From positions 44,696,458-44,760,457 of the forward strand of contig CM040126.1 in the NCBI GenBank assembly GCA_022559845.1: a DNA stretch of 64,000 bases, given 5' to 3'. The stretch is from Amorphophallus konjac (Eukaryota; Streptophyta; Magnoliopsida; Alismatales; Araceae). The notes below the pieces were generated by a model. That model had not been told where the DNA came from and searched no databases. It saw only the letters and a list, made by a program, of their open reading frames with translations. Below are positions 33,736 through 44,378 of this stretch, in pieces. Each line of letters opens with the position of its first letter. The first letter of the stretch is position 1. A program made the translations under genes and the position numbers.

Positions 33736-34261
33736 GGCATAGCACCCCCTCCCTATCGGCATGATCATCTCGGCGCCCGGTTGATGAGCTCCCGGCGCGC
33801 CTTGTTCGGAGGCAATAGGCTTCCCGACGCCCCTTCCTCATATGGGTCTTGTTGGGCTCTCGACGCCACACGGCTGGGCCCGTTTAGATCTTTTAGTCTT
33901 TTATGCTTCCTCATCGGTAAGCTTGAGCTGTTAAGGCCGCTTAATCTGTCCCTTCATTTGTCGGTCCCTCGAGTCCATCAGGCTAGGCGAAGGCCCATCA
34001 ATGGGTGAGTTAGCATAGCTTCATCAGAATATTTCTGGGGATTTTCATCAGTCAGTGGACTGCAGTTCTTCATCAGTACTGCCATCTAAGCGACGACAAT
34101 ACCGGACATCAGCTTGGCCAGAGAGGGCTTCAGCCGGGTGGTAGCTTCAGTGATAAATCTTCCATAATCCTGGTCTTGCAGGGACCTCCGGGATCTTCAT
34201 CTTTCACTCAATCTTTCATTATGTCTTGTTTCTATTGTCTGTTATATTTCAGGTGTCAACA

Positions 34262-34275
34262 AATGCCCCCCACTT
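34262..34275 (-). other. Polypurine tract of the large Tat element
   Basis: AAGTGGGGGGCATT on the minus strand directly before the LTR start TGTTGACACC. Confidence 0.9.
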
Positions 34276-34446
34276 GCAGGTAGCGAGAGTGCAGAATAAA
34301 TGACACGGTGCCTGCAGGTGCATAATTCAGCATCTGAACCCATTTCTCAGTTTGGGACTGCTAATCATCTTTCATTTTGCAGCTTGGAAGCTTCTTTGCA
34401 TTGACTTTTCTTGTAATTTCTTTCAATTACTTTTGATCTCTTTGTT

Positions 34447-34750
34447 TTGGATACTCTCGTCACGGCTCTCTCGGCCTGTAGCTTCTCGGCGCAATCACCG
34501 GTAGGGACTCTCGGCGGAGAGCTTCTCGGCGTGCCCGGCAAGGGGGCTCTCGGCAGCACTTCTCGGCGTGCCTTTTGGCCGAATGGGGGCTCTCGGCTTG
34601 GGGTTCTCGGCGGCCCTTTCTCGACGCGCCTTTCGGCCGAAGGAGGGCTCTCGACCTGGGGGTTCTCGGCGGCCCTTTCTCGGCGCGCCTTTCAGCCGAA
34701 GGGGGGCTCTCGGCCTGGGGGTTCTCGGCGCGCATTTGACCGCGCCAAGA
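34447..34750. repeat. CTCGGC-rich tandem repeat (about 65-bp unit)
   Basis: Three to four units of GGGGGCTCTCGGC ... GGTTCTCGGCGGCCC ... CGGCGCGCCTTTCGGCCGAA. CTCGGCG is also abundant in the LTR (32460-32640). The unit includes TTTCGGCCGAA-like palindromes. It lies just upstream of the PMD gene. Confidence 0.8.
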
Positions 34751-34769
34751 ACCTCTTTGCTTAGGGTTC

Positions 34770-34776
34770 TATTTAA
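34770..34776 (+). promoter_or_regulatory. Candidate TATA box for the PMD gene
   Basis: CTATTTAAG, about 350 bp before the ATG at 35124, followed by a CT-rich leader and a 5' UTR intron acceptor (ACTGCAG at 35109-35115). Motif-based. Confidence 0.35.
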
Positions 34777-35123
34777 GCCGCCGAAAGCCTCCTTCCTTCT
34801 CATTCGATACGGCCTCTTCTCTCTCTTCAGTTTCTTTTCCTTCTCGGCGGTGGCGGCGAGTTCCTCCCCTCCGGCCGTCCATCTTTCTTCCCGTCTCATT
34901 AGACTTTGCCAGGGTAGGACGTTCTTTGGGGATTTAATCCCTTTTGCTTCCGGGATCGCCCCCTCTTGGTTGGCGACTCCCTATTCTCCTTGGGCAGACC
35001 CCGAATAAGGGGAGATGCAGCTGAAATTTTCAAGGGCTTCATATATATAATAATCCTTACGAAACTGCCTCTTATCTTAGGTCTTTTACTTAACATTTCT
35101 TTTTCTTGACTGCAGATATTGCA

Positions 35124-38100
35124 ATGGCTTCCGGCTCTGCTGCTGCATCCTCTGGAGCTGTCGGGGCCAGCTCGTCAACCCAGCCAAATATATCACGGGC
35201 CACAGTAAACTGGCTGAATGTGCACAGTCTAGACTTCGGATACGACAAAATCGCTTCCGTTGATGAATCATCTGATTCTGAAACCGACACGGTGTCAACA
35301 TCCCGGGTATACTCCACTGGCATGGAAACATGCTTCAGACGGGGCACTGATTATCGTCCGGATTTCTCGAAGGACAAGCACGTGATGCCGTTTATCTGGA
35401 CTTTCACCGTGGGTGGAATGCGGGACTATCGAATAGCTCATGCAGTTGAAGCCGCAATTCTGGTCGAGAGAGACAGCCTGAAAGATTCAGTGTATCGTGG
35501 GAAGGCTATATATCTTCCCGGGGAGAAGCGTGACTGGGATGCAGTCCTTGGCATATCGAAGCTGGAGCCGAAAAAGAAAATGCTGACCCGGGCCCCGGAG
35601 TTCACACCTGCTCGGTGGGATAATGCCAGTGGCCGAGTTCATAGGGAGAAGCCCGGCTACGGTCTCTTCCTGGCACCAGTAAAGTGGGGGTACCGGGAAG
35701 AGCCTTTTGTGCTGAATTGTTCGGCCGTTCAGTTCAAGTATCATTTGGCCGCTGGTTGGTTTGGGGATACCAAGATCACTGACGCCCACCTATTTCGAGT
35801 AGGAGTAGTGGAGTTTACTGAGTTTGTTCTGAAGGAATATGCCCCTCTGCTGATCAGAGCCGGGGTATATCACAGTGTCTTTACTTCCAGATTTCGATAT
35901 CCCATATCCCGAGGGTTATGCTGTGGAATGTTTGAAGTGTTCTGCCCTTTATTCAAAATATTTTATACAGCAGAGGGTGACACATCTCTTGACCTCTGGA
36001 GTCTATCACAGCTTTCCGGACTGCCTGTTGATGGCGAGCCGTATGAAGAAGTCTGCTTGGTAGATTCTGAGAAGGATAGTTCCGATGGTGAAGGCAAGTA
36101 TTCCCTTGGCTTCTCATACTGGTATCTAATGAAGGCATATCGCTCCATCTGTCTGGCGTACAGTAGAGGGTCCTCCCAAGGCTATCATCCCCGAGAGAAA
36201 GGCAGCAAGCTGAGGGTCCGGATAGGGCAGCGGATTCAGTATTTCTTTGACGGCCCCTTGAAATATGCAGACTTCCCTTCCATGGGTCCGAGGCCAGTAA
36301 GCAGATAAGGACTCCTCGCTATAAGTCAGAGCTGCCATCTTCATTGCGCCGTGCAGGCAGAGGTGGTCCCAACCCAGCAGGTGTAGACCCCATCACACAT
36401 TGCGCGGCTTACTTCACATTCTGGCTGTGCACTTTCGCTCTCCCTCAAGGGGATGAGACAATCATCCGGCCAGAAGCTATATACCCGGCCTGTCAGATGG
36501 CCTGGGGAATGAGGTTGTCGCTCTGCCCGGTGGCCTTGTGTTTAATCTACAAATCTTTGGAAGATTTGTACAAGCATCAGACTCCCCGTTCTTTGAGGAC
36601 TGTGGGTCCTTTTCATTTTTTCAATGCCTGGGTCTGCAGTTTATTTCCTGAATTGGCTCCCAGAACTTTGCAGGCAGATACGGTATTGCCCAGAATGATT
36701 GAGTTTGCCAGTGCTGAACCTGGTCCTTTCTATGATCAGCTGTTCAAAATAAGGGGCCGACTGATAAAGGTGCCGGTGGATGCCCCTGGCAGCATTCATT
36801 TCTGGAGCTTGGCGGCAGGTTCAGCTCCTTTGATTCATTCTCAGAGAGAGTGCAAGCTGGAAGAGGTAGAGACCTATGTCCATCCTGTCTCAGGGCTTAA
36901 TACTGCTCGCTCTATTCTGGAGCCGGAGCTGGTCAGATGGGCCATGGCCATTCGGCCTAGTGTCTTAGTTTTCAGAAAGGGTGGTCTGCTTCTTATGGAA
37001 CCATACTATCCATTCCGCTTTGGGCGAAACTTTGGTTACGACCAACATATCCCTACATCAGTCACTCAATTTCCCCTAGATAGCTGGGCTAAGCATGGGT
37101 CCGCCATTGTCGGCGATGGCCGGTTGTGGTGGGATTTCTATCATTGCCAGGATGGCGCAGTCTTCAGAGTTCCCACCGTTTCCAACCGTGTCTCCTGGGT
37201 AACATCAGAATACATCAAATGGTGAAACATTCGAACCAGCTTTTACAGGGATAGTAGAGGTGCATTCTGGGACGTGGCCGAGCGTTCCTTTTTGAAACAA
37301 CAGCCCGGACCAGTGTTTGACATCCCCGAGGCCCACCTGAAGAGGCTTTATTCATAGCACCAGAGGGAGGTGGAGAAATATCTGGCCCAGCGTCGGGCTT
37401 TGAAGGAAACAGATTCTGACCCGCCTGCTCCTGTCTTTGCTGCTATCAACGAGGACACTTTCATGCAGAGCTTGAAACATCTGTGCCGTGTGGGGGGCGC
37501 TCGTTTGGAGGCGCAACAATACCCATTTCCTGTCGAAGAGCCGCTCTCGGCAGTAGTCCCTTGGAGGGGTCCTACAGATAGATTTCATCCACATAGGACG
37601 TTTGTGCGTAGGGAGGACAGGACTCAGACGTACTACAAGCAAACGTCTTGGCTGTTCATTCTGCTGAACTTACATGGGTTGTCTGCGGAAAGCCCGCTAG
37701 CCGGCATCTTGAATAAGCCGCTGTTCATCTCCTTTCATTATGTCGACGGTTGGGGCATGGACCACCTTGACTTATTTCGATGCCTTGACTCACGTGGTCA
37801 TAGTGATCTAGCAGCTTTAGTGGAGAAATGCCAGATATTTGGTGATGTCTGCTGGCTTATCAAGGAGGCTGCTTCCCGCTCCAAGGAGGTAGCTTATCTG
37901 TACTGGCCACTCTCTATCTTTTATGATGGCCCAGCAGGTATGATCTTTTCTTTTCTGACTGTAGTGCTTTCTGATAAATATTTAAGCTCTGCATTCACTG
38001 ACCTCATTGCTTCTCTGCCGTCTTCAACAGACAGGCCGGATATAAAGCGCCAGGGGCTATACAGAAAGATCATTGCGCAGGCTGAGAAGCCTACTTATTT

Positions 38101-40427
38101 TGAAGTCCCTGCAGCAGCACCGACTACCACTCCCCTGCCTCCTGGCAAGAAGAGAAAGGTTTTTGCGGTCAAGGCTGCAGTCGGGAAGGCCAGGAAGGCC
38201 AAGAAGGCTCATGCTCAGCAGTCGGCTTCGGTAGCGATGGACACTGGGACCCCTCTCCCTGATATTCCCTCATTTGATGAGTTCGAATCTCAAAGGGAGG
38301 CTGCTCAGACATCTGTTCAGGGTAACATCAATAGCCTGCAGTTGCATTCTTCATCCTCTTTTGCTGGATTTCAAAGAAGTCCTTGAATCTGACCCCTCCC
38401 TTTTGCACAGCCCAAGAGCCAGTTGTGGCATCTTCTGTGGTGGAGACCAGGCTGCCTTCTCCCACGCCGGCTAGTGAGGCGGAGGGTAAGCATGCCTTTT
38501 TCATCTTTTTCTGCATATTTCAATTACTTTTCATTGTCCCTCTCACAAGCTTTTCCCTATAGTGACGGTCGGGGAGGAGACTGAAATTACGGGAGAGGCT
38601 GGCGATATCACTCAGCCACAGGAGGGTCATAAGACCCAGACGAAACGGGGCCTCGCACCTGTGAGGCGTATAGTTACCCGGTCTTCTTCCAGGCAGACGT
38701 TAGAAATGGCGGTCCCGCCCGTGGATAGTGTAGAAATCTCCTCTAGTAGCTCCGCGACCGCTTCTGAGGCAGATGGAGAAGAAGCAGGTTTCAGCGAGAG
38801 CGAGACGGAGGGTGTTTCCAAATCAGAGGCCCCATCCGCATGCACCGCCATTGTCCCATTATTCACCCCCTCCAAGTTGCTGGTGCTATCTCCTGAGGAG
38901 GAATTACAAGAAGAGTTCGCCGGCTTGGATACCGAGGCAGATATAACTCCTCCTTTTGTTGCTTCAGCAGCGGGACTTTCTTCTCCTCTGCACTCCTTTG
39001 AGGACATTGACATTACATTAGAAGTGAGTCTCTTTTCTTCTCCACATTGTTTCCCATTTTTATCTGCTGCTTGATGCTGTATTGATCTGTTCACAGGAAT
39101 CCCCTGTTGCTAGCCCGGTGATGACTGCAGCCTTTGAAGCCACTCTGTCTGACGCCTTGGCCATTGTTCCTGCTTCGACAGTAGCCTGGGCAGGCGTTCC
39201 TGAGATAATCTGCCCTGTGCCGGTGAGGGTGCAGTCCTCTACGGACTTAGCATTGTTGGACTTGAGGACTTCGGGGGAAAGCCTGGCTCTCATCAAGGTC
39301 CTGGATTTCAGAGCTGAGATGGACCCAATTAGGGGTTCCGCCTTTATACCGGCTGCAGTGCTGGCCATTGCGCCTGAATCGGCAATTCCCATAACATCAA
39401 TCATGGAGTGTGAACCCTTGCCTCTCCGGGCTGTGACCCCTGCAGCCTTGACATTGAAGGAACTGGCTGTTGCAGCGGGGGTGGAAGAAGGAGAGATAAC
39501 CGTTACAGAAATTGGAGTATTGTCTATAACTGCCCCGAAATCTATCTCCATACTTTCGGAATCTGAGGAGGTGGTACCCTGCGAAGAGGGTGTTGAAGGT
39601 GCGGGTATTGCATTAGAGACCCAGGGAGCAACCATTCCGGCACTTACTGGAGTTACCCCCGCGAGCATCCAAACGGTGACCCTCGAGGAGATGGAGGTGG
39701 AAGGTCCCTCGGCTTCATCAGAGGTTGTGGAGAGAGCTCAGTTGGCGCCTTCGGCAGACCTCCCGTCTTCTTCTTCTCAGCCATATATCACCCTATGGGC
39801 AGACATTGACAGTGAAGTAACCTTGAAGTGGCTCCACTTCCCTTGCCTGACTTTGCTTCACCTGAGAGTTTTGTCTGGCAACATCTGGACATGTTGCGCC
39901 AGCTAGTGGAATCCCAGCCCGGACTAACTTATCTGCAGTTGAAGGAGATAGCCGAGCGTTTCACCGCCGGTTTACAGGCAATGGGTTGTCCTCTAGAGAT
40001 ATGGACCCAGCGGGTTCTGTTGCTGTTAAAATTTGTACATCGCCGGGATTTCTTGGCGCACATTATGTCTGAAAGACTGGCGGCTTTGAAGTTGCAAAGG
40101 ATGGAGTGCAAATCCGAGCTAGAAAAAATGAACTTTATTCTTCAAGAGCGATAGTGCCAACTGCAGTCCCTGGCGCAGCGGGAGCAGTTCGTGCTCGACC
40201 GAATAGCCATTCTGGAGGCTGAACTGTCTGGTCTCCGAGCTGAGCTGCCGCAGATAACAACTTCCCGGCCCCATCTCGAGGAAGAAGCAGTGCTATTGGA
40301 GGGGCAGGTGGCATCCTTTCGGGACGAGTCTGTTCGATTGCAGGAGGAGGAAGCTCGACTTCATGAACTAGGGGCCGCCCCCTATGTGGGTCTTCTGGCC
40401 TTTGAAGACATCTTCCGGCGGCCATGA
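35124..40427 (+). pseudogene. Spliced plant mobile domain (PMD) gene on the opposite strand of the Tat element
   Basis: Starts MASGSAAASSGAVGASSSTQ. The PMD follows: FVLKEYAPLLIRAGVYHSVF, FCPLFKIFYTAEGDTSLDLW, LSQLSGLPVDGEPYEEV, then ITHCAAYFTFWLCTFALPQG and YYPFRFGRNFGYDQHIP. A basic segment (PPGKKRKVFAVKAA) could be a nuclear signal; the C-terminal third is acidic and ends in a coiled coil (ILEAELSGLRAELPQI). Four introns have GT...AG ends and keep phase: 37938-38030, 38322-38410, 38486-38562 and 39024-39096. Lesions: a frame change at 36308-36344, stops at 37223 and about 37356, a frame change near 39823, and a stop at 40152. The gene runs against gag-pol and lies between it and the 3' LTR. 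Extra antisense genes of this kind are known from Tat-lineage elements; their function is unknown. Confidence 0.85.
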
Positions 40428-40790
40428 ATCATTTCTTTTCTTTTTTCTTTTGTCTTCTATTGCGCTACAATGTCTCTTCGGGGACCTTCTATGTACTCCC
40501 TTTTTTAATGAAAAGGACTCTTTGGCTCTATATGTATCCATCCCTTTTTTTTTCTTTTGCATGTGGTTTTATCACTGTGGGAAGTGGGGTAGTGGTTTTA
40601 GCAGTCCTTCATGCGAATGACTCGTACTAGGCAGGAGAGCGTCCACCCCTTCATAGAAAGGATGGGGGACTCGCTCCACCGCGTGACGGCATCTGAGGAG
40701 GTGCTTAAACCGAATTCTGTTGGTAGCAGCAAACGTCCTTCTTGGCCATATGTGCTGCGGGGGAGACAACTTGCAGGAATATGAATAAAG
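40428..40790. other. 3' flank of the PMD gene, no further gene
   Basis: T-rich 40434-40560, suitable for transcript termination of the PMD gene, then unique sequence up to the hairpin modules. No coding region is seen. Confidence 0.4.
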
Positions 40791-41455
40791 AAGTTCCATC
40801 AGAGTAGACGTAAGGTCTAGACTGGGCAGAGGTTATAGTACGCGGGACATTTAAAGGGTGTATAGTTTTCATCAGGACAGACGTAGGGTCTGAACTGGAT
40901 AGGATTTCATCATTGATCGGGCGAGGTGCCGGTCGATCAATAGCTGGTTCCATCATCGATATTGGGATCATATCGATGCAAGGGAGCTTCATAGGTTTCA
41001 TCAGAATAGACGAAAGGTCCAAACTGGCAGGATTTCATCATTGATCGGGCGAGGTGCCGATCGATCAATAGTTGATTTCATCATCGATATTGGGTTTATA
41101 TCGACGCAAAGAAAGTGTTATAAGTTTCATCAGAATAGACGAAAGGTCTAAACTGGCAGGGTTTCATCATTGATCGGGCGAGGTGCCAGTCGATCAACAG
41201 TTGGTTTCATCATCGATATTGGGTTTATATCGATGCAAAGAGTCTCATAGACAGTATTGACGTAAGGTCTAAACCGAACAGAGGATTTCATCATTGATCG
41301 GGCGAGGTGCCGGTCGATCAACGGTGGGACGTATGTAAGGGTATAGGTCTCGTCAGGACAGACGTAAGGTCTATTCCAGCAGGTTTTATGGCGGGTGGGA
41401 CTTTGCCAAGAAATACGTAGGTTTCATCAGGATAGACGTGAGGTCTGAGCTGGAC
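40791..41455. repeat. TTTCATC hairpin-module array, left part
   Basis: About four units of roughly 120 bp, each made of three hairpins headed by TTTCATC or a variant: RTAGACG...GGTCTA, TGATCGGGCGAGGTGCC..TCGATC, and CATCGATAT...ATATCGATG (perfect at 40954-40978). The array was cut by the nested copia element and continues at 51384-53200. Confidence 0.85.
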
Positions 41456-41460
41456 AGGCT
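41456..41460. repeat. Target site duplication AGGCT, left
   Basis: Identical to 51379-51383, on the other side of the nested element. Confidence 0.95.
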
Positions 41461-41835
41461 TGTTGGCCCAGACTAGATGGCGGACAAGAAGGGGGGGTTG
41501 AATTGTCCCCTTGACCTAGATGGCGGATTTAAAAAAATTCTCTTTACTGAACACAGTGGAATTAAATATCAACTACTTGATTAGCCTAAACACATATGAG
41601 ATTTAACAGGTTCTCTCAATCTTTCCGATCTCACTCGTAATAACAATGCAAATGTTAGAGAAAATTATGCCTAGTATGAATAACAGAAGTAGCAGTGTGC
41701 AGTGGTGTAGTGAGTAAAAATCTATTAAACTAACCTGTGAAGCGAGATAGAAGAAAGGGACAAACACACAGGCAATCACAAAGGACACGGAGATTTTTAG
41801 GTGGTTCGGGACCACAAGGGCTCCCTACGTCCACC

Positions 41836-42109
41836 CCTCACCCAACCGGGTGAGGCTTCACTACACGCTACTTTCGTAGCAACACGGGGACGAACCCCAA
41901 CCACACACACACACGCTGCTTCCGCAGCAATATCCACACACGGGGAAAATCCCCCAACAAGCTGCCACTGCAGCACACACACCCACACACAAAATCGGGG
42001 AACTCGCCCCGACACTGAAAACCACACGGAGTCGCAGCTCCGTCAACACACAACAATCCACAGGGAAACTTTCCCACAATAATGCCCAGCACACGGAGAC
42101 GCAGCTCCG
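41836..42109. repeat. Chain of ten short hairpins in the gag-only copia LTR (left)
   Basis: Arms: CCTCACCC/GGGTGAGG (41836-41855), GCTAC/GTAGC (41867-41880), GGGG/CCCC (41886-41898), GCTGC/GCAGC (41915-41928), GGGG/CCCC (41942-41954), GCTGC/GCAGC (41961-41974), GGGG/CCCC (41997-42010), CGGAG/CTCCG (42027-42042), GGGAAA/TTTCCC (42063-42075), CGGAG/CTCCG (42094-42109). Spacers are CA-rich. The same chain is at 48739-49013 in the other LTR. Confidence 0.92.
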
Positions 42110-42710
42110 CCCACACACTATGACTTTCCGAGTTTGATAAAATGAAAGAATATACAATGAACACCCAAACTATTTATCTATGCTCAGCTAAAAGGATAGA
42201 AACCCTTGTAAATCAAAGATAGATGACTCAAATGGATGCAAACAAGATGCAACAATGAATCCCCATGAGTAGAGAGAGGTTTAAGAAGATCTTCTCTAAG
42301 CCCCAAGTCGGAGGGTAGCCGGATTCCAATGTTGAGGACGTCCACGCGATCCTCTCTTCAATCCGCTTCTTTCTTTCTTCAATCACGAGCTCAAACTCCT
42401 CCTGGATGTAGATGATATCCGCGTTCTTCTCCAGCTCCTCTCCTTTCCCTCTTTCTTTTCCTACAAGACAAGGAGAAAAAGATAGCACGTTAGAGCTCTC
42501 CTCACCTACTTTCTTCCAAATTCGCATGTTATATATATCATAAGGATAAGTTGTGCAAAAGACCACAATACCCTTGCAAAACCCTAACAAAACCACCCTA
42601 ATATGTTCATTAGTAACCTAAGGGCATTAGGGTAAATTTTCAGCCCAATCGGAGGTCATTTGGATGGGTTTCGGCAATTTACGAAAAAGCCGCGCGGACC
42701 TGCGAACAGG

Positions 42711-42900
42711 GGGGGGTCGACCAATCTCATGGGGGGGGGGTCGACCCATCTGCCAGACAGATGCTGTCTGGGCAGATTTTACAGGGGGGTCGACCCACTT
42801 GCAGAGGGGGGTCGACCCACTTTCAGCCAGAAGCTTAAAAACAACCTGTTTTGCCCAGGGGACGACCCATTGAGCATGGGGGGTCGACCCACTGACCTTG
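42711..42900. repeat. GGGTCGACCC palindrome repeats (left LTR)
   Basis: Five or six copies of GGGGGGTCGACCCAYT, some degenerate (GGGGACGACCC), spaced 20-55 bp. Counterpart at 49613-49800. The solo LTR at 11665 has longer hairpins around the same GTCGAC core. Confidence 0.9.
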
Positions 42901-43619
42901 GGACCTTGAAAAATGATTCTTAAATGCATTTCCAATGATCTAAAAGTGCAATCCATTAAACCCAATCATGAATTAAAATATTTGGATCATGCATTCACAT
43001 TTAGAACTAGTTTTGAGTCCAAGACCCAAAAGACATGTAATATGATTATGAAGGCATTAGTATGAGGCACATAAATGTTTTATTCATATTATCAACTCAA
43101 GAACCTCCTCAAGAACATGCATAAAGCACTTGGTAAAGTAACACCAAATCCAATCAGATATTGCATGAAAGAATAGAAATCAACATAAGCATGATGCAAT
43201 ATGAACTACAATTATCAAATTGACAATTTTGAAGCCAATTAACCCCAAAGCCATGAAGCATAAAGTAAGCCTAATCTCCCCACATGGAAATCCATCATAA
43301 GAAGATTCTTACCATGATTTCAGAGATTTCTAGACTTTAATGAACCCGCACCTTTAGAAAATCAATTTCATGTTATGCTTTGATCCATGCAAATGAAGAA
43401 TCGAACTTGAATGCATTATCCACACAATACCACCTCTTCAATGCATTTCAACCTTGATGAACCTGCACATTAGTATGTTGAAAGTGCAACTATATGCACA
43501 ACTGATTCAAACATTTCCAAACCATATTTTTCACAGGTTCACCTTTTCAAATACAATTTAATCAAGCCAACATGAATTAGATGAATTGAGAGCAAACTCA
43601 AATCTCCACTTTGTATATG

Positions 43620-44040
43620 CATGAAACTGAATGTATAGACTTGGAAACTTGAAGGCACAAGACAATGTATAGACTTGGCAGAAGCCCAATGTATAGACTT
43701 GGATTGAAGGCCAATGTACAGACTTGGTGGCTTGAACCAATGTATAGACTTGGCTGATGAAGGCCAATGTACAGACTTTGAAATATGAAGTCCAATGTAT
43801 AGACTTGAAGTATGAAGGCCAATGTACAGACTTGGCTGATGAAGGCCAATGTACAGACTTTGAAATATGAAGCCCAATGGATAGACTTGAAGTATGAAGG
43901 CCAATGTACAGACTTGGCTGATGAAGGCCAATGTACAGACTTGGCTGATGAAGGCCAATGTACAGACTTTGAAATATGAAGCCCAATGGATAGACTTGAA
44001 GTATGAAGGCCAATGTATGAAACAGAATGTATGGACTTTG
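43620..44040. repeat. 27-bp minisatellite in the left LTR
   Basis: Units such as GGCCAATGTACAGACTTGG plus CTGATGAA. Because 27 is a multiple of three and the unit lacks stops in several frames, it makes long but meaningless open frames on the minus strand (43539-44157). Confidence 0.92.
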
Positions 44041-44363
44041 AGTATGCATGAAACACAATGTCAAGCATTTATATGAATTCATTAAAAACCCCATGAGCAG
44101 ATTATCAAAACACAAGGTTTCACAGGTTTGTTCCAAAGTCTCATGCATAGCATGCATGAGGCAACTTCACATGTTTGTTTGTGAAGGACCATAAACTGTC
44201 AACCTGCCACCTGCAAACCAAGATACCATCATGTTAGCTTATTTATCATCAAGATGCCATTGAACATAAACAATCAAGATTTGAAGTAAACACAAAACAC
44301 ACGATATATTGGAATCATCAAAACCATTGTCAAAGACAACGAGGGGACGCACAGAACCCAACA

Positions 44364-44378
44364 ATCTCCCCCTTTTTG
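44364..44378 (-). other. Polypurine tract of the gag-only copia
   Basis: On the minus strand CAAAAAGGGGGAGAT directly before TGTTGGGTTC, a typical copia PPT. Confidence 0.92.

Larger units (their letters stand above)
31506..34261 (-). repeat. 3' LTR of the large Tat element
   Basis: On the minus strand it starts TGTTGACACCTG at 34261 and ends GTTCCACA at 31506, 2756 bp. The last 158 bp match 63843-64000. Contents: a TATA box at 33728-33735, a GC-rich hairpin at 32572-32638, and two diverged tandem copies of a ~245-bp block (about 31840-32100 and 32100-32330). Open frames inside are not supported as genes. Confidence 0.93.
41461..44363 (-). repeat. 3' LTR (left copy) of the gag-only copia
   Basis: 2903 bp, TGTTGGCCCAGAC at one end and ACCCAACA at the other. 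It is shorter than the right copy only because its internal 27-bp minisatellite has fewer units. A TATA-like GATAAATAG (minus strand, about 42173) is a possible promoter. Confidence 0.95.

Noticed and set aside
38627..39668. Minus-strand frames of 155 and 202 codons
   Set aside because: Opposite strand of the PMD gene, which has consistent introns and domain motifs on the + strand.
41797..42164. Cys/Val-rich minus-strand frames in the LTR
   Set aside because: Produced by CA-rich spacers and hairpins (GTGTGT read as Val/Cys); no gene features.
43539..44157. Long minus-strand open frames of repeated SLYIGLH and VHWPS
   Set aside because: They come from the 27-bp minisatellite, whose length keeps several frames open; no domain, and three frames are open at once.
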